64,000 nt of DNA. It comes from Streptomyces griseoluteus. GTDB taxonomy: Bacteria > Actinomycetota > Actinomycetes > Streptomycetales > Streptomycetaceae. The notes under the pieces are model-generated. The model worked only from the letters and a program-made list of their open reading frames with translations. It did not search any database and was not told the DNA's origin. The position numbers and the translations under genes were made by a program. Location of the stretch: the NCBI RefSeq assembly GCF_004784465.1, contig NZ_SRRU01000017.1, positions 1 through 64,000 on the forward strand. The letters run 5' to 3'. Numbering within the stretch: the first letter of the stretch is position 1; every line of letters starts with the position of its first letter. This document shows positions 1-9,084 of this stretch, piece after piece.

Positions 1-133
1 GGATCCACTTGTGCGCGGTGGGCCGCGATATGCCCATCTCGGCCGCCACATGCGCGACGGGACGGCCGGACAGGACGCGTTCGACCAGGATCCGTCTGCC
101 GTGAACGGTCAGCCGGGCATTACGGTGAGACAC
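1..133 (-). CDS. IS481-family transposase, N-terminal fragment (runs off left edge)
   Basis: Starts at a GTG (131-133) preceded by GGAGGT on the minus strand and stays open to the window edge, giving 44 codons. The peptide begins VSHRNARLTVHGRR and continues through VAHVAAEMGISRPTAHKW, a helix-turn-helix DNA-binding segment usual at the N terminus of IS481-type DDE transposases. The catalytic domain would lie outside the window. The family call is firm from this N terminus; whether the element is intact cannot be judged. Confidence 0.75.
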   Translation of the reverse strand, partial: MSHRNARLTVHGRRILVERVLSGRPVAHVAAEMGISRPTAHKWI

Positions 134-233
134 GAAGACCTCCGTGCGGTGCAGTCCTAGACAGCTCCACCACACCGGAGGTCTTCGCCATGATCAAGAC
201 CCAGCCCTGTTAACAACGCCCGTGATCAATACA
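1..233 (-). mobile_element. Left end of an IS481-family insertion sequence
   Basis: The element enters from outside the window and ends at about 233. It comprises a 5' transposase fragment, roughly 75 bp of leader and a terminal inverted repeat at 209-233. A diverged copy of that repeat (19 of 25 bases identical) lies at 62371-62395, where it encodes the C terminus of a related transposase. CCTAGG follows immediately at 234-239, matching the CTAG-containing targets known for actinobacterial IS481 elements. The body and right end are not visible. Confidence 0.75.
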
Positions 234-239
234 CCTAGG
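209..239. repeat. IS481 terminal inverted repeat plus CTAG target
   Basis: The repeat occupies 209-233 and is followed by CCTAGG at 234-239. Read on the plus strand, the repeat would encode VNNARDQYT followed by TAG, the usual C terminus of such transposases; at this end it is only the non-coding left repeat. On the minus strand the CTAG supplies the TAG stop (235-237) of the adjacent transporter gene. Confidence 0.65.
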
Positions 240-1296
240 GGGCGCCGTGACCGTCCTGCCTCACCCGCGGCCGGGGCACCTGGGCCTGCGGGGCCGGGGA
301 TTCCTCGGGGTCGCGGGCGCGGCGCTTGGCGATGACCGCGCAGACCATGAGCTGCATCTGGTGGAAGAGCATCAACGGCAGTACGGCGAGGGAGGCGTGG
401 GCGCCGAACAGCACGCCGGCCATGGGGAGTCCGGAGGCGAGGGACTTCTTCGACCCGGCGAACTGGATGGCGATGCGGTCACCCCGGTCGAAGCCGAGCG
501 CCCGCGCGCCGTACCAGGTCAGCGTGAGCATCACGGCGAGCAGGACGGCCTCCACCAGGAGCAGCGCGCCGAGCCGCGGAGCGCTCACCTGGTGCCAGAT
601 GCCCTGGGCCATGCCTTCGCTGAACGCGGTGTAGACGACCAGCAGGATCGAGCCCCGGTCGACCAGGCCGAGCACCTTCTTGTGCCGGGCGACGAAGCCG
701 CCGATCCAGCGCCGCAAAAGCTGCCCGGCGAGGAACGGCACCAGCAGTTGCAGCACGATCTTCAGCAGCGAGTCGGCGGAGAAGCCGCCGCCGGAGTTGC
801 CCAGCAGGACGGCGGCGAGCAGCGGGGTGACGACGATGCCGACGAGGGAGGAGAAGGAGCCGGCGCAGATGGCGGCGGGGACGTTGCCGCGCGCGATGGA
901 GGTGAAGGCGATGGAGGACTGGATGGTCGACGGGACCAGGGTGAGGAACAGCAGCCCCTGGTAGAGCGGCTGGGTCAGCAGCGCCGGGACCAGTCCGCGC
1001 GCGGCCAGCCCGAGGAGCGGGAAGACGACGAAGGTGCAGGCCAGGACGGTGAGGTGGAGCCGCCAGTGGCGCAGGCCGCCCATCGCCTCGCGGGTGGAGA
1101 GGCGGGCGCCGTAGAGGAAGAACAGGAACGCGATGGCTGCCGTGGAGGCGCCGGAGGCCACGTCGGCGGCGACGCCCCGCGCGGGCAGCAGCGCGGCCAG
1201 GCCCACCGTGCCGAGGAGCAGCGCGATGTACGGGTCGATGGGCAGCCGGCGTTTCACAGGGCTCCGTAGCGTCTCGGTGGGGCGGACGATCTCCAT
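235..1296 (-). CDS. Bile acid:sodium symporter family transporter (SBF-like)
   Basis: A 353-residue integral membrane protein with about nine or ten hydrophobic segments and no signal peptide. The segments LVPSTIQSSIAFTSIARGN and QFAGSKKSLASGLPMA resemble the two discontinuous sodium/substrate-binding regions of SBF-like (YfeH-type) transporters. Its substrate is unknown; the family moves organic anions, and some relatives link to arsenic or CoA metabolism. It is divergent from the LysR gene at 1382 with an 85-bp gap, so that regulator probably controls it. The stop codon TAG lies inside the CTAG target of the flanking IS481 end, so the last residues may differ from those of uninterrupted relatives. 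Confidence 0.85.
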   Translation of the reverse strand: MEIVRPTETLRSPVKRRLPIDPYIALLLGTVGLAALLPARGVAADVASGASTAAIAFLFFLYGARLSTREAMGGLRHWRLHLTVLACTFVVFPLLGLAARGLVPALLTQPLYQGLLFLTLVPSTIQSSIAFTSIARGNVPAAICAGSFSSLVGIVVTPLLAAVLLGNSGGGFSADSLLKIVLQLLVPFLAGQLLRRWIGGFVARHKKVLGLVDRGSILLVVYTAFSEGMAQGIWHQVSAPRLGALLLVEAVLLAVMLTLTWYGARALGFDRGDRIAIQFAGSKKSLASGLPMAGVLFGAHASLAVLPLMLFHQMQLMVCAVIAKRRARDPEESPAPQAQVPRPRVRQDGHGAP

Positions 1297-1369
1297 CGTG
1301 CCTGGTCGGCGCCGATCACGGAATCCGGCATACCGCTCTGACTGCGATCGCGTGTCGTGATGACCGAGC

Positions 1370-1375
1370 TAGGCT
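1370..1375 (+). promoter_or_regulatory. -10 hexamer TAGGCT of a leaderless transcript
   Basis: TAGGCT sits six bases before the ATG at 1382 with no Shine-Dalgarno sequence between them, the spacing expected for a leaderless actinomycete mRNA. No convincing -35 was found. Confidence 0.5.
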
Positions 1376-1381
1376 GTCGCC

Positions 1382-2251
1382 ATGTACGACCCCACGCACC
1401 TGCGTACGTTCCTCGCGGTGGCGCAGACGCTCAGCTTCACGCAGGCCGCGCGGCGGCTGGGGCTGCGGCAGTCGACGGTGAGCCAGCATGTGCGCAGGCT
1501 GGAGGAGGCGGCGGGGCGCCAGTTGTTCACGCGGGACACCCACTCGGTGGAGCTGACCGGCGACGGCGAGGCGATGCTCGGGTTCGCGCGGCGGCTGCTG
1601 GAGGTGCAGGAGCAGGCTGCGGCGTACTTCTCCGGACCGCGCGTGCGGGGGCGGCTGCGGTTCGGCGCCTCGGAGGACTTCGTGCTGACCCGCCTCCCGG
1701 AGATCCTGGAGGGCTTCCGCTACGACCACCCCGAGGTCGACCTCGAACTGACGGTGGAGCTGTCCGGCACGCTCCACGAGCGCCTCGCCGAGGGCAAGCT
1801 GGACCTGGTCCTCGCCAAGCGCCGCCCCGAGGACCCGCGTGGCCGCCTGGTCTGGCGCGACGACCTGGTCTGGATCGGCACGGACCGCCTCCGCCTGGAC
1901 CCGGACCGCCCGGTCCCGCTGATCGTCTACCCGCCGCCGGGCATCACGCGGGCCCGCGCCCTTGAAACCCTGGAAGCCCACTCCCGCCCGTACCGAATCG
2001 TCTGCACCAGCGGCAGCCTCAACGGCCTGATCGCAGCCGCCCGAGCCGGACTGGGCGTGATGGCCCACTCCCGCCACCTCATCCCCCCGGGCCTGACCCG
2101 CGTCCCCGAACGCGCCGGCCTCCCGGACCTCGGCAAGGTCGACTTCACCCTGACCCACGCCCGCGCGAGGGGCGCGACGGAGGACGCGGCGAACGCACTG
2201 GCGGCGGCGATCCTGGCGGGCGGGGAGAGGTTGCGCCGGCGAGGCGGCTAA
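1382..2251 (+). CDS. LysR-family transcriptional regulator
   Basis: 289 residues. The N-terminal winged helix-turn-helix spans about residues 1-60 (TFLAVAQTLSFTQAARRLGL, then RQSTVSQHVRRLEEAAGRQL). A periplasmic-binding-like effector domain follows from about residue 90 (RLRFGASEDFVLTRLPEIL). LysR proteins usually bind the intergenic region shared with a divergent target, here the SBF-like transporter, and respond to a small-molecule inducer. The ATG at 1382 fits a leaderless start. Its TAA stop overlaps the stop codon of the convergent NACHT gene by 3 bases. Confidence 0.92.
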   Translation: MYDPTHLRTFLAVAQTLSFTQAARRLGLRQSTVSQHVRRLEEAAGRQLFTRDTHSVELTGDGEAMLGFARRLLEVQEQAAAYFSGPRVRGRLRFGASEDFVLTRLPEILEGFRYDHPEVDLELTVELSGTLHERLAEGKLDLVLAKRRPEDPRGRLVWRDDLVWIGTDRLRLDPDRPVPLIVYPPPGITRARALETLEAHSRPYRIVCTSGSLNGLIAAARAGLGVMAHSRHLIPPGLTRVPERAGLPDLGKVDFTLTHARARGATEDAANALAAAILAGGERLRRRGG

Positions 2252-5200
2252 TCGACGACGACACCTCCGGCGCGGGTGATGGCGTCGAGCGTGGGCTCAT
2301 CGAATCCGCATCCCCGGGAGAAGCGAGTGCCCTTTAGCCGGGTGGTGAGCATGTTGCGGGAGAGGATCTCGCCGGTGCGGAAATCATGGACGGTGAGTTC
2401 ACCCATCGTGTGCAGGACGACCAGGCGGTCGCCAGCGGGCGAGCTCCACAGTGCGCTCACGCCGCCAGGGATGCTGGGGAGTTGCCAACGCGCGCTCGCA
2501 TCCTCCCAGTTCCGCAGGACCCCATCCTCGACCAACCTCCAAGCGTGCACCCCTATGGTCGTAGCCAGCGCCGCCATGCCCGACTCCGCCCGGAACGTGA
2601 AAGTGGGGCCCGCGCCCAGGAGCGGGCCGGGAAGTGAGACGCCCTCTGCGGACAGGGCAACGTAAGTGGCGTAGCCGTCGGACGCGGCGAACAGCTTGTC
2701 ACCCTTGATCCAACACTCTTCGTCCGTCCCGGCACTACGCCAGCCCTCGGACAGATCGATCTTGGCCTCCGTCACAGTGCGCCAAGCTTGTGGCCCCGGC
2801 TGATCGCAAATCTGGTGACGGACCCCGCGCGTGTTGATCCTCAGCAGGCTCACACCGCCCCTTCCGGGCTGGAAGACAGTTTCGCTGCTGTCACTGGGCT
2901 CGGAGTCGGGCACGGGAACCGTGTCGATCACCTCCTGGGACAAGGGATCGATGATCGTGAGCTGCGCCCAGTCCCAGTCACACGTGACCGCGCGCCCCCG
3001 CCACCACACGGGCAGCCGTGCGTGCTTCACGGAACCGGTGACCTCCCCCGTCCCGGCGTCCACGAGCAACCAGTCGCTACCGCTCAGGAGCGCCCACTTC
3101 TCCTCGTCCCACAAAACGAGGTCACAGCCAAAAACATCTTCTGTATCCGGCCTGCCAGGGAACACCAGCCGCCGCCCGGCGACGTTTCCATCCGGCCAAC
3201 ACCAGGTTTCGGCAGATGCGCCCATCACCACCGAGCCACGGTCATGCACCAGTCCACCGCGCCAAACCATGGCGTCTTCCAAAACTCCAGGACCGAAGCT
3301 GGCACCCGTCAGGTCAGCCCCCGTCAGATCGACACCCGCCAAAGGGACCTGGATCAGATCGCAGTTCCGCAACACTGTGCCTGTCAGAGGCGCGCCGGAC
3401 GCGAAGATGGTCGGCGTGAAGCCGCTGAGGCAGAGCCCCGACAGGTCTTCGCCCGCCAGGGTGCCGCCTGCCGCGAGCACGAGGTTGGCGCAGTTCCCCG
3501 CGAGCACTCCGCTCAACGGCTCGTGTCCCCTCGTCTGCCGCATGACCTCCAGCAGCCGCCCGTGAAAGTCTGGGTGCAGACGCACCATCGCTGCGAGGAA
3601 CTGGTACACCACCGTATTGGGTTCGAGTGCACCGAAGTTCAAGGCGAGGGCATGGAGCGGCTCCGGCACGAAGGTGGCCAGCGGCGGCAGCAGTCCGTTC
3701 TGGGAGCGGCCTTCGAAGTACTGCGACCAGGTGTACGACTCTCCGTCCGCGTTTCCGGAACCAGGAATCAAGTCCAGGAAGTCCCCGCTCAACAGACCGA
3801 GTTCCGCCGCGAACTTGAACGCCACCAGGAACTCCAGCAGCGACTTGTGGGAGGGGCCGTAGTCCCCCTCCGCGTTGCGGACCAGCATGCTCTGGTTTCG
3901 CATGTCCTGTTCCCAGTAGTCCAGGTCCTTGGAGCTCCGCACGGCTCCGCCGAACCATGCTTTCAACCGGGATGGGAAGTCACGGTAGTTGAGGGTGAGC
4001 CGGTTGCTGGACAGCATCTCCCAGGCGAACTCGCACAGGAAGTACAGTTTGTCGGCACGTGAGGTAAAGGTCCGCTCTTCCTTGATATCGCGGTCCATCT
4101 TGCGCTGGATTGCGTACATATAGATGCGCGCCAGATCGATCTCCGCGCCCCGCTCGATCTCGGGCAGCGCATCTATCACCAGTTCCGACATCAAGGGGCG
4201 CTTCATGAGCTTACGCACCTCGTCGTGGCCCATCACCATGCGAACCTTGTCCTCTGTGAGGACGTGCCCGAGCATCAGCTCGATCTGCTCGTCGTCGAAG
4301 GGCACCAGCTCAACGATCTCGAAGGTCGGCCCCTCTTCTTTCCGCACCGAGGCCGAAGCCTTGGCACCGAAGAGGTCACGCGCGACCCGGGCGTCTGGAA
4401 AGTGTTCCGTGCGGCTGCTCAGCAGCACCTTGGCGCCCGGTTCCACCGCCCGGGCCAGCTCCCAGAAGTTGGCGACGACGGTGTTGTAGTCGACCCGCGC
4501 CGCCATCTCGTCGAAGCCGTCGAAGATCAGAAGCAGCCGACTCATCCGGTTCAGGACGCGGAAGACGTCGTAGCTGCGCAGGTTGATCTTGTGCTTGTTG
4601 AAGAAGAACTCCGACAGCAGCGCTTCCACGGAGGTCTGCTTGGCATAGTCCCGAAGCGGGATCAGCAGGGGGATGCGTGGGCGGGGCAGGCCCTTGCGGC
4701 GGGCATCCTGCCAGCCGCGCGCCATCTCGCCGGCCAGGTGCAGCGCGAACCAGGACTTGCCCATGCCGAACTCGCCCAGCAGGGACAGGTGCTTCTTCGC
4801 CGGGTCTTCCAGCCAGCCAGCGACGTAGTCGTCCAGGCCGCCCTCTCGCCAGTCGTAGACACTGGTGTCAAGCGGCTGTTGGGTCGCCGGGTCGATTTCA
4901 TCCTTCTGGCAGGACAGAGGGACGTACCTCGTGTCGATGCCCCGACGGCGCACCTCTTGTTCGACCCAAGCGATGTACGGCTCGAAGTCGGCCTCCAGCT
5001 CCACTAGTTCGTCGAATGTGTAGCAGAACAGGCGGTCCCCGCTGCCTTCCGCGCGCTGCCGGGCCGCCTTGCTGACCCGCATCTGCGCCAGACCCCATCC
5101 CTCGCGCGCCCCCTCGTCAGTGACGAGTTGGTCGAGGAGGTTGACGTGATGCGGGGCCAGTTCCCCCTCCACACAGAGCATTACCGTACGGTCAAAACGA

Positions 5201-5862
5201 CCAGGGCGGCGCTGGGGTACGTCGACGAGCAGTGCCACGGTGTCGTGGCCGGTCTCCCAGGTACGCCGGATCTCGTACCCCACCGCGACGAACCAGTCCG
5301 AGACGTCCCGCATGAGGCGCGCAGCCGGCGAGAGGTCGGCACGGCCAGGCTCGGTGCGGGCCCGATGGTTCTCCTCCTCGTCCCGTGTGTGGCTGACCCG
5401 CTCCAGCAACTCGTCCAGCTTGCGTTCCATGCGAGTCTCGTGGGGCGCGCGGCTGCGGTCCACCAGTCCCTGGAACGCTGTCACGAAACCGTCGACGTGC
5501 GTCTCGGCGAAGTTGTGGTCCAGATGCCCGAACTCGGCGGTTTGCCGCCCGCGTTCGACAGCGTTCGCCACCTCCGCACGCAGCAGGTCCCAGTCACCGG
5601 CCTCGAAGGAGCGCCGGAACGCCTCGATCACGTACTCGTCCCGGAAGAGGGCGGGCACCGACACGGAACAGCCGACGCCGTACTCGATCAGCGTGTAGGC
5701 GTACAGCGTGTCGAAGTCCTGCGGCGGCACATGCGGATCGAGGTGGAGTTTCTTCAGGGCCTTGACTATCAGCTCTTTTCGCAGTGCCGCGTCCGCGGCC
5801 GGCTTCGCCGCCACCTTCCCCGCGATTCCGAACGCCGCCGTCACGATCTCCGCCACCGGCAT
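2248..5862 (-). CDS. NACHT-domain NTPase with nuclease-like, pentapeptide and C-terminal beta-rich regions
   Basis: 1204 residues. In order: a helical N-terminal region (about 1-160); a region resembling the restriction-endonuclease/Mrr fold (about 178-290: VGYEIRR, LLVDVP at 212-217, CVEGEL at 230-235, YTFDEL); a NACHT module with Walker A GEFGMGKS (363-370), Walker B LLLIFDGFDE (443-452) and SSRTEHF (482-488); a helical region to about 790; a short pentapeptide-repeat stretch (802-860: LAGEDLSGL, LAGVDLTGADLTGASF); and a beta-rich C terminus (about 875-1204) that could be a propeller. The nuclease-like motif lacks the usual lysine, so catalysis is doubtful. Bacterial NACHT proteins include antiphage NLR-like sensors. 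It stands alone: the next gene upstream is on the other strand more than 450 bp away. The ATG at 5862 follows an AGGGGGG ribosome site. The NACHT call is firm; the defence role is inference. Confidence 0.85.
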   Translation of the reverse strand: MPVAEIVTAAFGIAGKVAAKPAADAALRKELIVKALKKLHLDPHVPPQDFDTLYAYTLIEYGVGCSVSVPALFRDEYVIEAFRRSFEAGDWDLLRAEVANAVERGRQTAEFGHLDHNFAETHVDGFVTAFQGLVDRSRAPHETRMERKLDELLERVSHTRDEEENHRARTEPGRADLSPAARLMRDVSDWFVAVGYEIRRTWETGHDTVALLVDVPQRRPGRFDRTVMLCVEGELAPHHVNLLDQLVTDEGAREGWGLAQMRVSKAARQRAEGSGDRLFCYTFDELVELEADFEPYIAWVEQEVRRRGIDTRYVPLSCQKDEIDPATQQPLDTSVYDWREGGLDDYVAGWLEDPAKKHLSLLGEFGMGKSWFALHLAGEMARGWQDARRKGLPRPRIPLLIPLRDYAKQTSVEALLSEFFFNKHKINLRSYDVFRVLNRMSRLLLIFDGFDEMAARVDYNTVVANFWELARAVEPGAKVLLSSRTEHFPDARVARDLFGAKASASVRKEEGPTFEIVELVPFDDEQIELMLGHVLTEDKVRMVMGHDEVRKLMKRPLMSELVIDALPEIERGAEIDLARIYMYAIQRKMDRDIKEERTFTSRADKLYFLCEFAWEMLSSNRLTLNYRDFPSRLKAWFGGAVRSSKDLDYWEQDMRNQSMLVRNAEGDYGPSHKSLLEFLVAFKFAAELGLLSGDFLDLIPGSGNADGESYTWSQYFEGRSQNGLLPPLATFVPEPLHALALNFGALEPNTVVYQFLAAMVRLHPDFHGRLLEVMRQTRGHEPLSGVLAGNCANLVLAAGGTLAGEDLSGLCLSGFTPTIFASGAPLTGTVLRNCDLIQVPLAGVDLTGADLTGASFGPGVLEDAMVWRGGLVHDRGSVVMGASAETWCWPDGNVAGRRLVFPGRPDTEDVFGCDLVLWDEEKWALLSGSDWLLVDAGTGEVTGSVKHARLPVWWRGRAVTCDWDWAQLTIIDPLSQEVIDTVPVPDSEPSDSSETVFQPGRGGVSLLRINTRGVRHQICDQPGPQAWRTVTEAKIDLSEGWRSAGTDEECWIKGDKLFAASDGYATYVALSAEGVSLPGPLLGAGPTFTFRAESGMAALATTIGVHAWRLVEDGVLRNWEDASARWQLPSIPGGVSALWSSPAGDRLVVLHTMGELTVHDFRTGEILSRNMLTTRLKGTRFSRGCGFDEPTLDAITRAGGVVVD

Positions 5863-6318
5863 CGCTGCCCCCCTGTCCCCCCGAAGCCCACCCCGGCCTT
5901 ACCCCAGCACAGCTCAACGAAGATACCCGCCACTGCGGTGAACGGCACGTCGGCCACTGGGACCGGCGAGGCGGCTGAGGGGTTCAGGAGGGGACCGATG
6001 GCGCATATTGGCCCAGCGCTCTTGTGGCAGTGACCGACAGCCTTCTCGCGCCCTTTCCGCCACCCCCCACCCCGTGACCGGCCCGTACAGATTCGGTGGA
6101 GATTACGACCGGGGTACGTACCGACCCGTCAGTATCGTGTCCGGCCCTTCCGCATGTGCGGGGATTTTCCGGGTGGTGTGCGTGAGGTACGTGAGGTTTG
6201 GCCGGTTTCCGGACCCCTCCCATCCGGCCATTCGGTGGGGTAGCTTTCACGGCGCTGTGCGGAGCGTCCCGGGTCCGTGACGGAGGAGCGAGGAAGAGCG
6301 AGCAAGGGGGAGCGAGGT
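5863..6318. other. Intergenic region between divergent genes
   Basis: About 455 bp separate the NACHT start from the acyl-CoA ligase start and must hold both promoters. An 88-codon frame on the minus strand (5984-6250) has no recognisable domain and poor codon bias and is not called. No strong hairpin or operator was found. Confidence 0.5.
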
Positions 6319-8151
6319 TTGCGCGAGTTCACCAACCCTGTGACGGAAGTGACGTCGGAGCCGCCGGTGGGTGGCCTGGCCGACGCCGTCTTCGACAACG
6401 CGCGCACCGACCCCCTGCACATCGCACTCGGCCGCAAGGACGATCAGGGGCGGTGGCGGGACGTGACCGCCGCCGAGTTCCGGGACGAGGTCGTCGCCCT
6501 CGCCAAGGGCCTGCTCGCCCAGGGCGTCCGCTTCGGCGACCGGGTCGCCATCATGTCCCGCACCCGCTACGAGTGGACCCTCTTCGACTTCGCGCTGTGG
6601 ACGATCGGTGCCCAGGTGGTGCCCGTCTACCCCACCTCCTCCGCCGAGCAGTGCTTCTGGATGCTGCACGACGCCGAGGTCACCTCCGCGGTGGTGGAGC
6701 ACGAGGACCACGCGATGACGATCGCCACGGTCATCGGCCGCCTCCCCCGCCTGCGCCAGCTCTGGCAGCTCGACGCCAACTGCGTGCGGGAGCTGTACGA
6801 CGCCGGGGCGCACCTGGACGACGAGGTGGTGCACCGGCACCGCAAGGCGGTCACCCCGGACTCGACCGCCACCATCATCTACACCTCGGGCACCACGGGC
6901 CGCCCCAAGGGCTGCGTCCTCTCGCACGGCAACTTCATGTTCGAGGCCGACACGGTGATCCGCCGCTGGGAGTCGGTGTTCCACTCGAAGAAGGGCGACG
7001 AGGCGTCCACCCTGCTGTTCCTGCCGCTGGCCCATGTGTTCGGCCGCATGGTGGAGGTCGCGGCGCTCAGGGGCCGGGTCCGCTTCGGGCACCAGCCGCA
7101 GCTCCACGCGGCCGCCCTGCTGCCGGACCTCGCGGCGTTCCGGCCGACGTTCATCCTGGCGGTGCCGTACATCTTCGAGAAGGTGTTCAACGCGGCCCGG
7201 CGCAAGGCGGAGAAGGACGGCAAGGCGGCGCCCTTCGAGAAGGCTGTCGAGGTGGCCGTGAAGTACGCCGAAGCGCTGGAGGCCAAGGCATGGGGCCTCG
7301 GCCCCGGCCCCTCGGCGGGCCTCAGGATGCAGCACCAGCTCTTCGACAAGCTGGTGTACTCCAAGGTCCGCGCGGCGATGGGCGGCCGTATCCGCAACGC
7401 GATGTCGGGCGGTTCGGCGATGGACCGCCGCCTCGGCCTGTTCTTCGCGGGCGCCGGCGTACAGATCTACGAGGGCTACGGCCTGACCGAGTCGACGGCC
7501 GCCGCCACCGCCAACCCGCCCGAGCGGACCCGCTACGGCACCGTCGGCCAGGCCATCCCCGGTGTGACGGTGCACGTCGCCGACGACGGCGAGGTCTGGC
7601 TGCACGGCGGGAACGTCTTCCAGGGCTACCTCAACAACCCCAAGGCGACCGACGAGACCCTGCACGACGGCTGGCTCGCCACCGGCGACCTGGGCTCGCT
7701 GGACGAGGACGGCTACCTGACCATCACCGGCCGCAAGAAGGAGATCCTCGTGACCTCCGGCGGCAAGAGCGTCTCCCCCGGTGTGCTGGAGGAGCGGGTG
7801 CGGGACCATCCGCTGGTCAACCAGTGCATCGTCGTCGGCAACGACCGCCCGTACATCGCGGCGCTGGTCACTCTGGACCAGGACGCCGTCGACCACTGGC
7901 TCCAGATGCGCGGCAAGCCCCGGCCCACCCCGGCCGAGCTGGTGCGCGACGCCGACCTGGAGACGGAGGTGCGCCGGGCGGTGGTCGCCGCGAACACGCT
8001 GGTCTCGCAGGCCGAGTCGATCCGTACGTTCCGCATCCTGGCCCAGCCGTTCACGGAGGAGCACGGGCTGCTGACGCCGTCGCTGAAGCTGAAGCGGAAG
8101 GCGATCGAGAAGGCGTACGAGCGCGAGGTGGAAGCCCTCTACCGGTCCTGA
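6319..8151 (+). CDS. Long-chain fatty acid-CoA ligase (AMP-dependent synthetase)
   Basis: 610 residues of the ANL superfamily. Activates a carboxylic acid, probably a long-chain fatty acid, to acyl-AMP and then acyl-CoA in the cytoplasm. Visible motifs: P-loop TIIYTSGTTGRPKG, the acyl-binding YGLTEST, the ATGDLGSLDEDGYL motif and the hinge/C-terminal ITGRKKEILVTSGGKSVSP. The length matches FadD15-type ligases. The TTG at 6319 was chosen because AAGGGGGA lies seven to eight bases upstream; an in-frame GTG at 6277 would add 14 poorly conserved-looking residues. Transcribed alone, with an aldo/keto reductase 82 bp downstream. Confidence 0.9.
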   Translation: MREFTNPVTEVTSEPPVGGLADAVFDNARTDPLHIALGRKDDQGRWRDVTAAEFRDEVVALAKGLLAQGVRFGDRVAIMSRTRYEWTLFDFALWTIGAQVVPVYPTSSAEQCFWMLHDAEVTSAVVEHEDHAMTIATVIGRLPRLRQLWQLDANCVRELYDAGAHLDDEVVHRHRKAVTPDSTATIIYTSGTTGRPKGCVLSHGNFMFEADTVIRRWESVFHSKKGDEASTLLFLPLAHVFGRMVEVAALRGRVRFGHQPQLHAAALLPDLAAFRPTFILAVPYIFEKVFNAARRKAEKDGKAAPFEKAVEVAVKYAEALEAKAWGLGPGPSAGLRMQHQLFDKLVYSKVRAAMGGRIRNAMSGGSAMDRRLGLFFAGAGVQIYEGYGLTESTAAATANPPERTRYGTVGQAIPGVTVHVADDGEVWLHGGNVFQGYLNNPKATDETLHDGWLATGDLGSLDEDGYLTITGRKKEILVTSGGKSVSPGVLEERVRDHPLVNQCIVVGNDRPYIAALVTLDQDAVDHWLQMRGKPRPTPAELVRDADLETEVRRAVVAANTLVSQAESIRTFRILAQPFTEEHGLLTPSLKLKRKAIEKAYEREVEALYRS

Positions 8152-8233
8152 TCCCGCCGTCTGGAATGCGGACCGGGCCGTGATCGTTGACGATGGGTGA
8201 AGCACCTGTCCACAACCGAAGGATCACAGGCTC

Positions 8234-9070
8234 GTGAGCAGCAAGGTCCCCCCGATCATCCTCAACAACGGTGTCGAGATGCCCCAGCTCGGCTTCGGCG
8301 TCTGGCAGGTCCCGGACGACGAGGCGGAGAGCGCGGTCACCACGGCACTGGAGACCGGGTACCGCAGCATCGACACCGCGGCGATCTACGGCAACGAAGA
8401 GGGCACCGGCAAGGCCATCGCCGCGTCCGGCGTGCCCCGTGAGGACCTCTTCGTCACCACCAAGCTCTGGAACAGCGACCAGGGGTACGAGTCCACCCTG
8501 CGGGCCTTCGACACGTCGCTGGAGAAGCTCGGTCTCGACTACCTCGACCTCTACCTGATCCACTGGCCGCTGCCCGCGCGGGACAACTACATCGACACCT
8601 ACAAGGCGTTCGAGAAGCTGTACTCCGACGGCCGCGTCCGCGCGATCGGCGTGTCCAACTTCCTGCCCGAGCACCTGGAGCGGCTGATCGCGGAGACGTC
8701 CGTCGTTCCCGCGGTCAATCAGATCGAGCTGCACCCGCAGCTCCAGCAGCGCGCGGCGCGGGAGTTCGACGCCGAGCAGGGCATCGCCACCGAGGCGTGG
8801 TCGCCGCTCGGCCAGGGCAAGGGTCTGCTGGAGGTCCCGGCGATCGTCGCCATCGCCCGCAAGCACGGGCGTACGCCCGCGCAGGTGGTGCTCCGCTGGC
8901 ACATCCAGCTCGGCAACATCGTCATCCCGAAGTCCGTGACGCCGTCGCGGATCAAGGAGAACATCGAGGTGTTCGACTTCAGCCTGGACGACGAGGACCT
9001 CGCCGCCATCGGCGCGCTGAACGAGGACAAGCGGCTGGGTCCCGACCCGGCCACGTTCGACATGGTCTGA
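8234..9070 (+). CDS. Aldo/keto reductase (AKR5-like, 2,5-diketogluconate reductase type)
   Basis: 278 residues, the typical size of an NADPH-dependent (beta/alpha)8 aldo/keto reductase. The catalytic tetrad is visible: Asp and Tyr in SIDTAAIYGNEEGTGKAI, Lys in FVTTKLWN, His in LIHWPLP. The cofactor-binding end IPKSVTPSRIKENIEVFDF is intact. It reduces aldehydes or ketones; the physiological substrate is not evident. Starts at a GTG with a weak upstream purine tract. A strong hairpin follows at 9085-9120. Confidence 0.93.
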   Translation: MSSKVPPIILNNGVEMPQLGFGVWQVPDDEAESAVTTALETGYRSIDTAAIYGNEEGTGKAIAASGVPREDLFVTTKLWNSDQGYESTLRAFDTSLEKLGLDYLDLYLIHWPLPARDNYIDTYKAFEKLYSDGRVRAIGVSNFLPEHLERLIAETSVVPAVNQIELHPQLQQRAAREFDAEQGIATEAWSPLGQGKGLLEVPAIVAIARKHGRTPAQVVLRWHIQLGNIVIPKSVTPSRIKENIEVFDFSLDDEDLAAIGALNEDKRLGPDPATFDMV

Positions 9071-9084
9071 CACCTCCGCGTCCC

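Noticed and set aside
5984..6250. 88-codon minus-strand frame in the NACHT-ligase gap
   Set aside because: Weak codon bias, proline/glycine-rich and no domain; it lies where two divergent promoters are expected.
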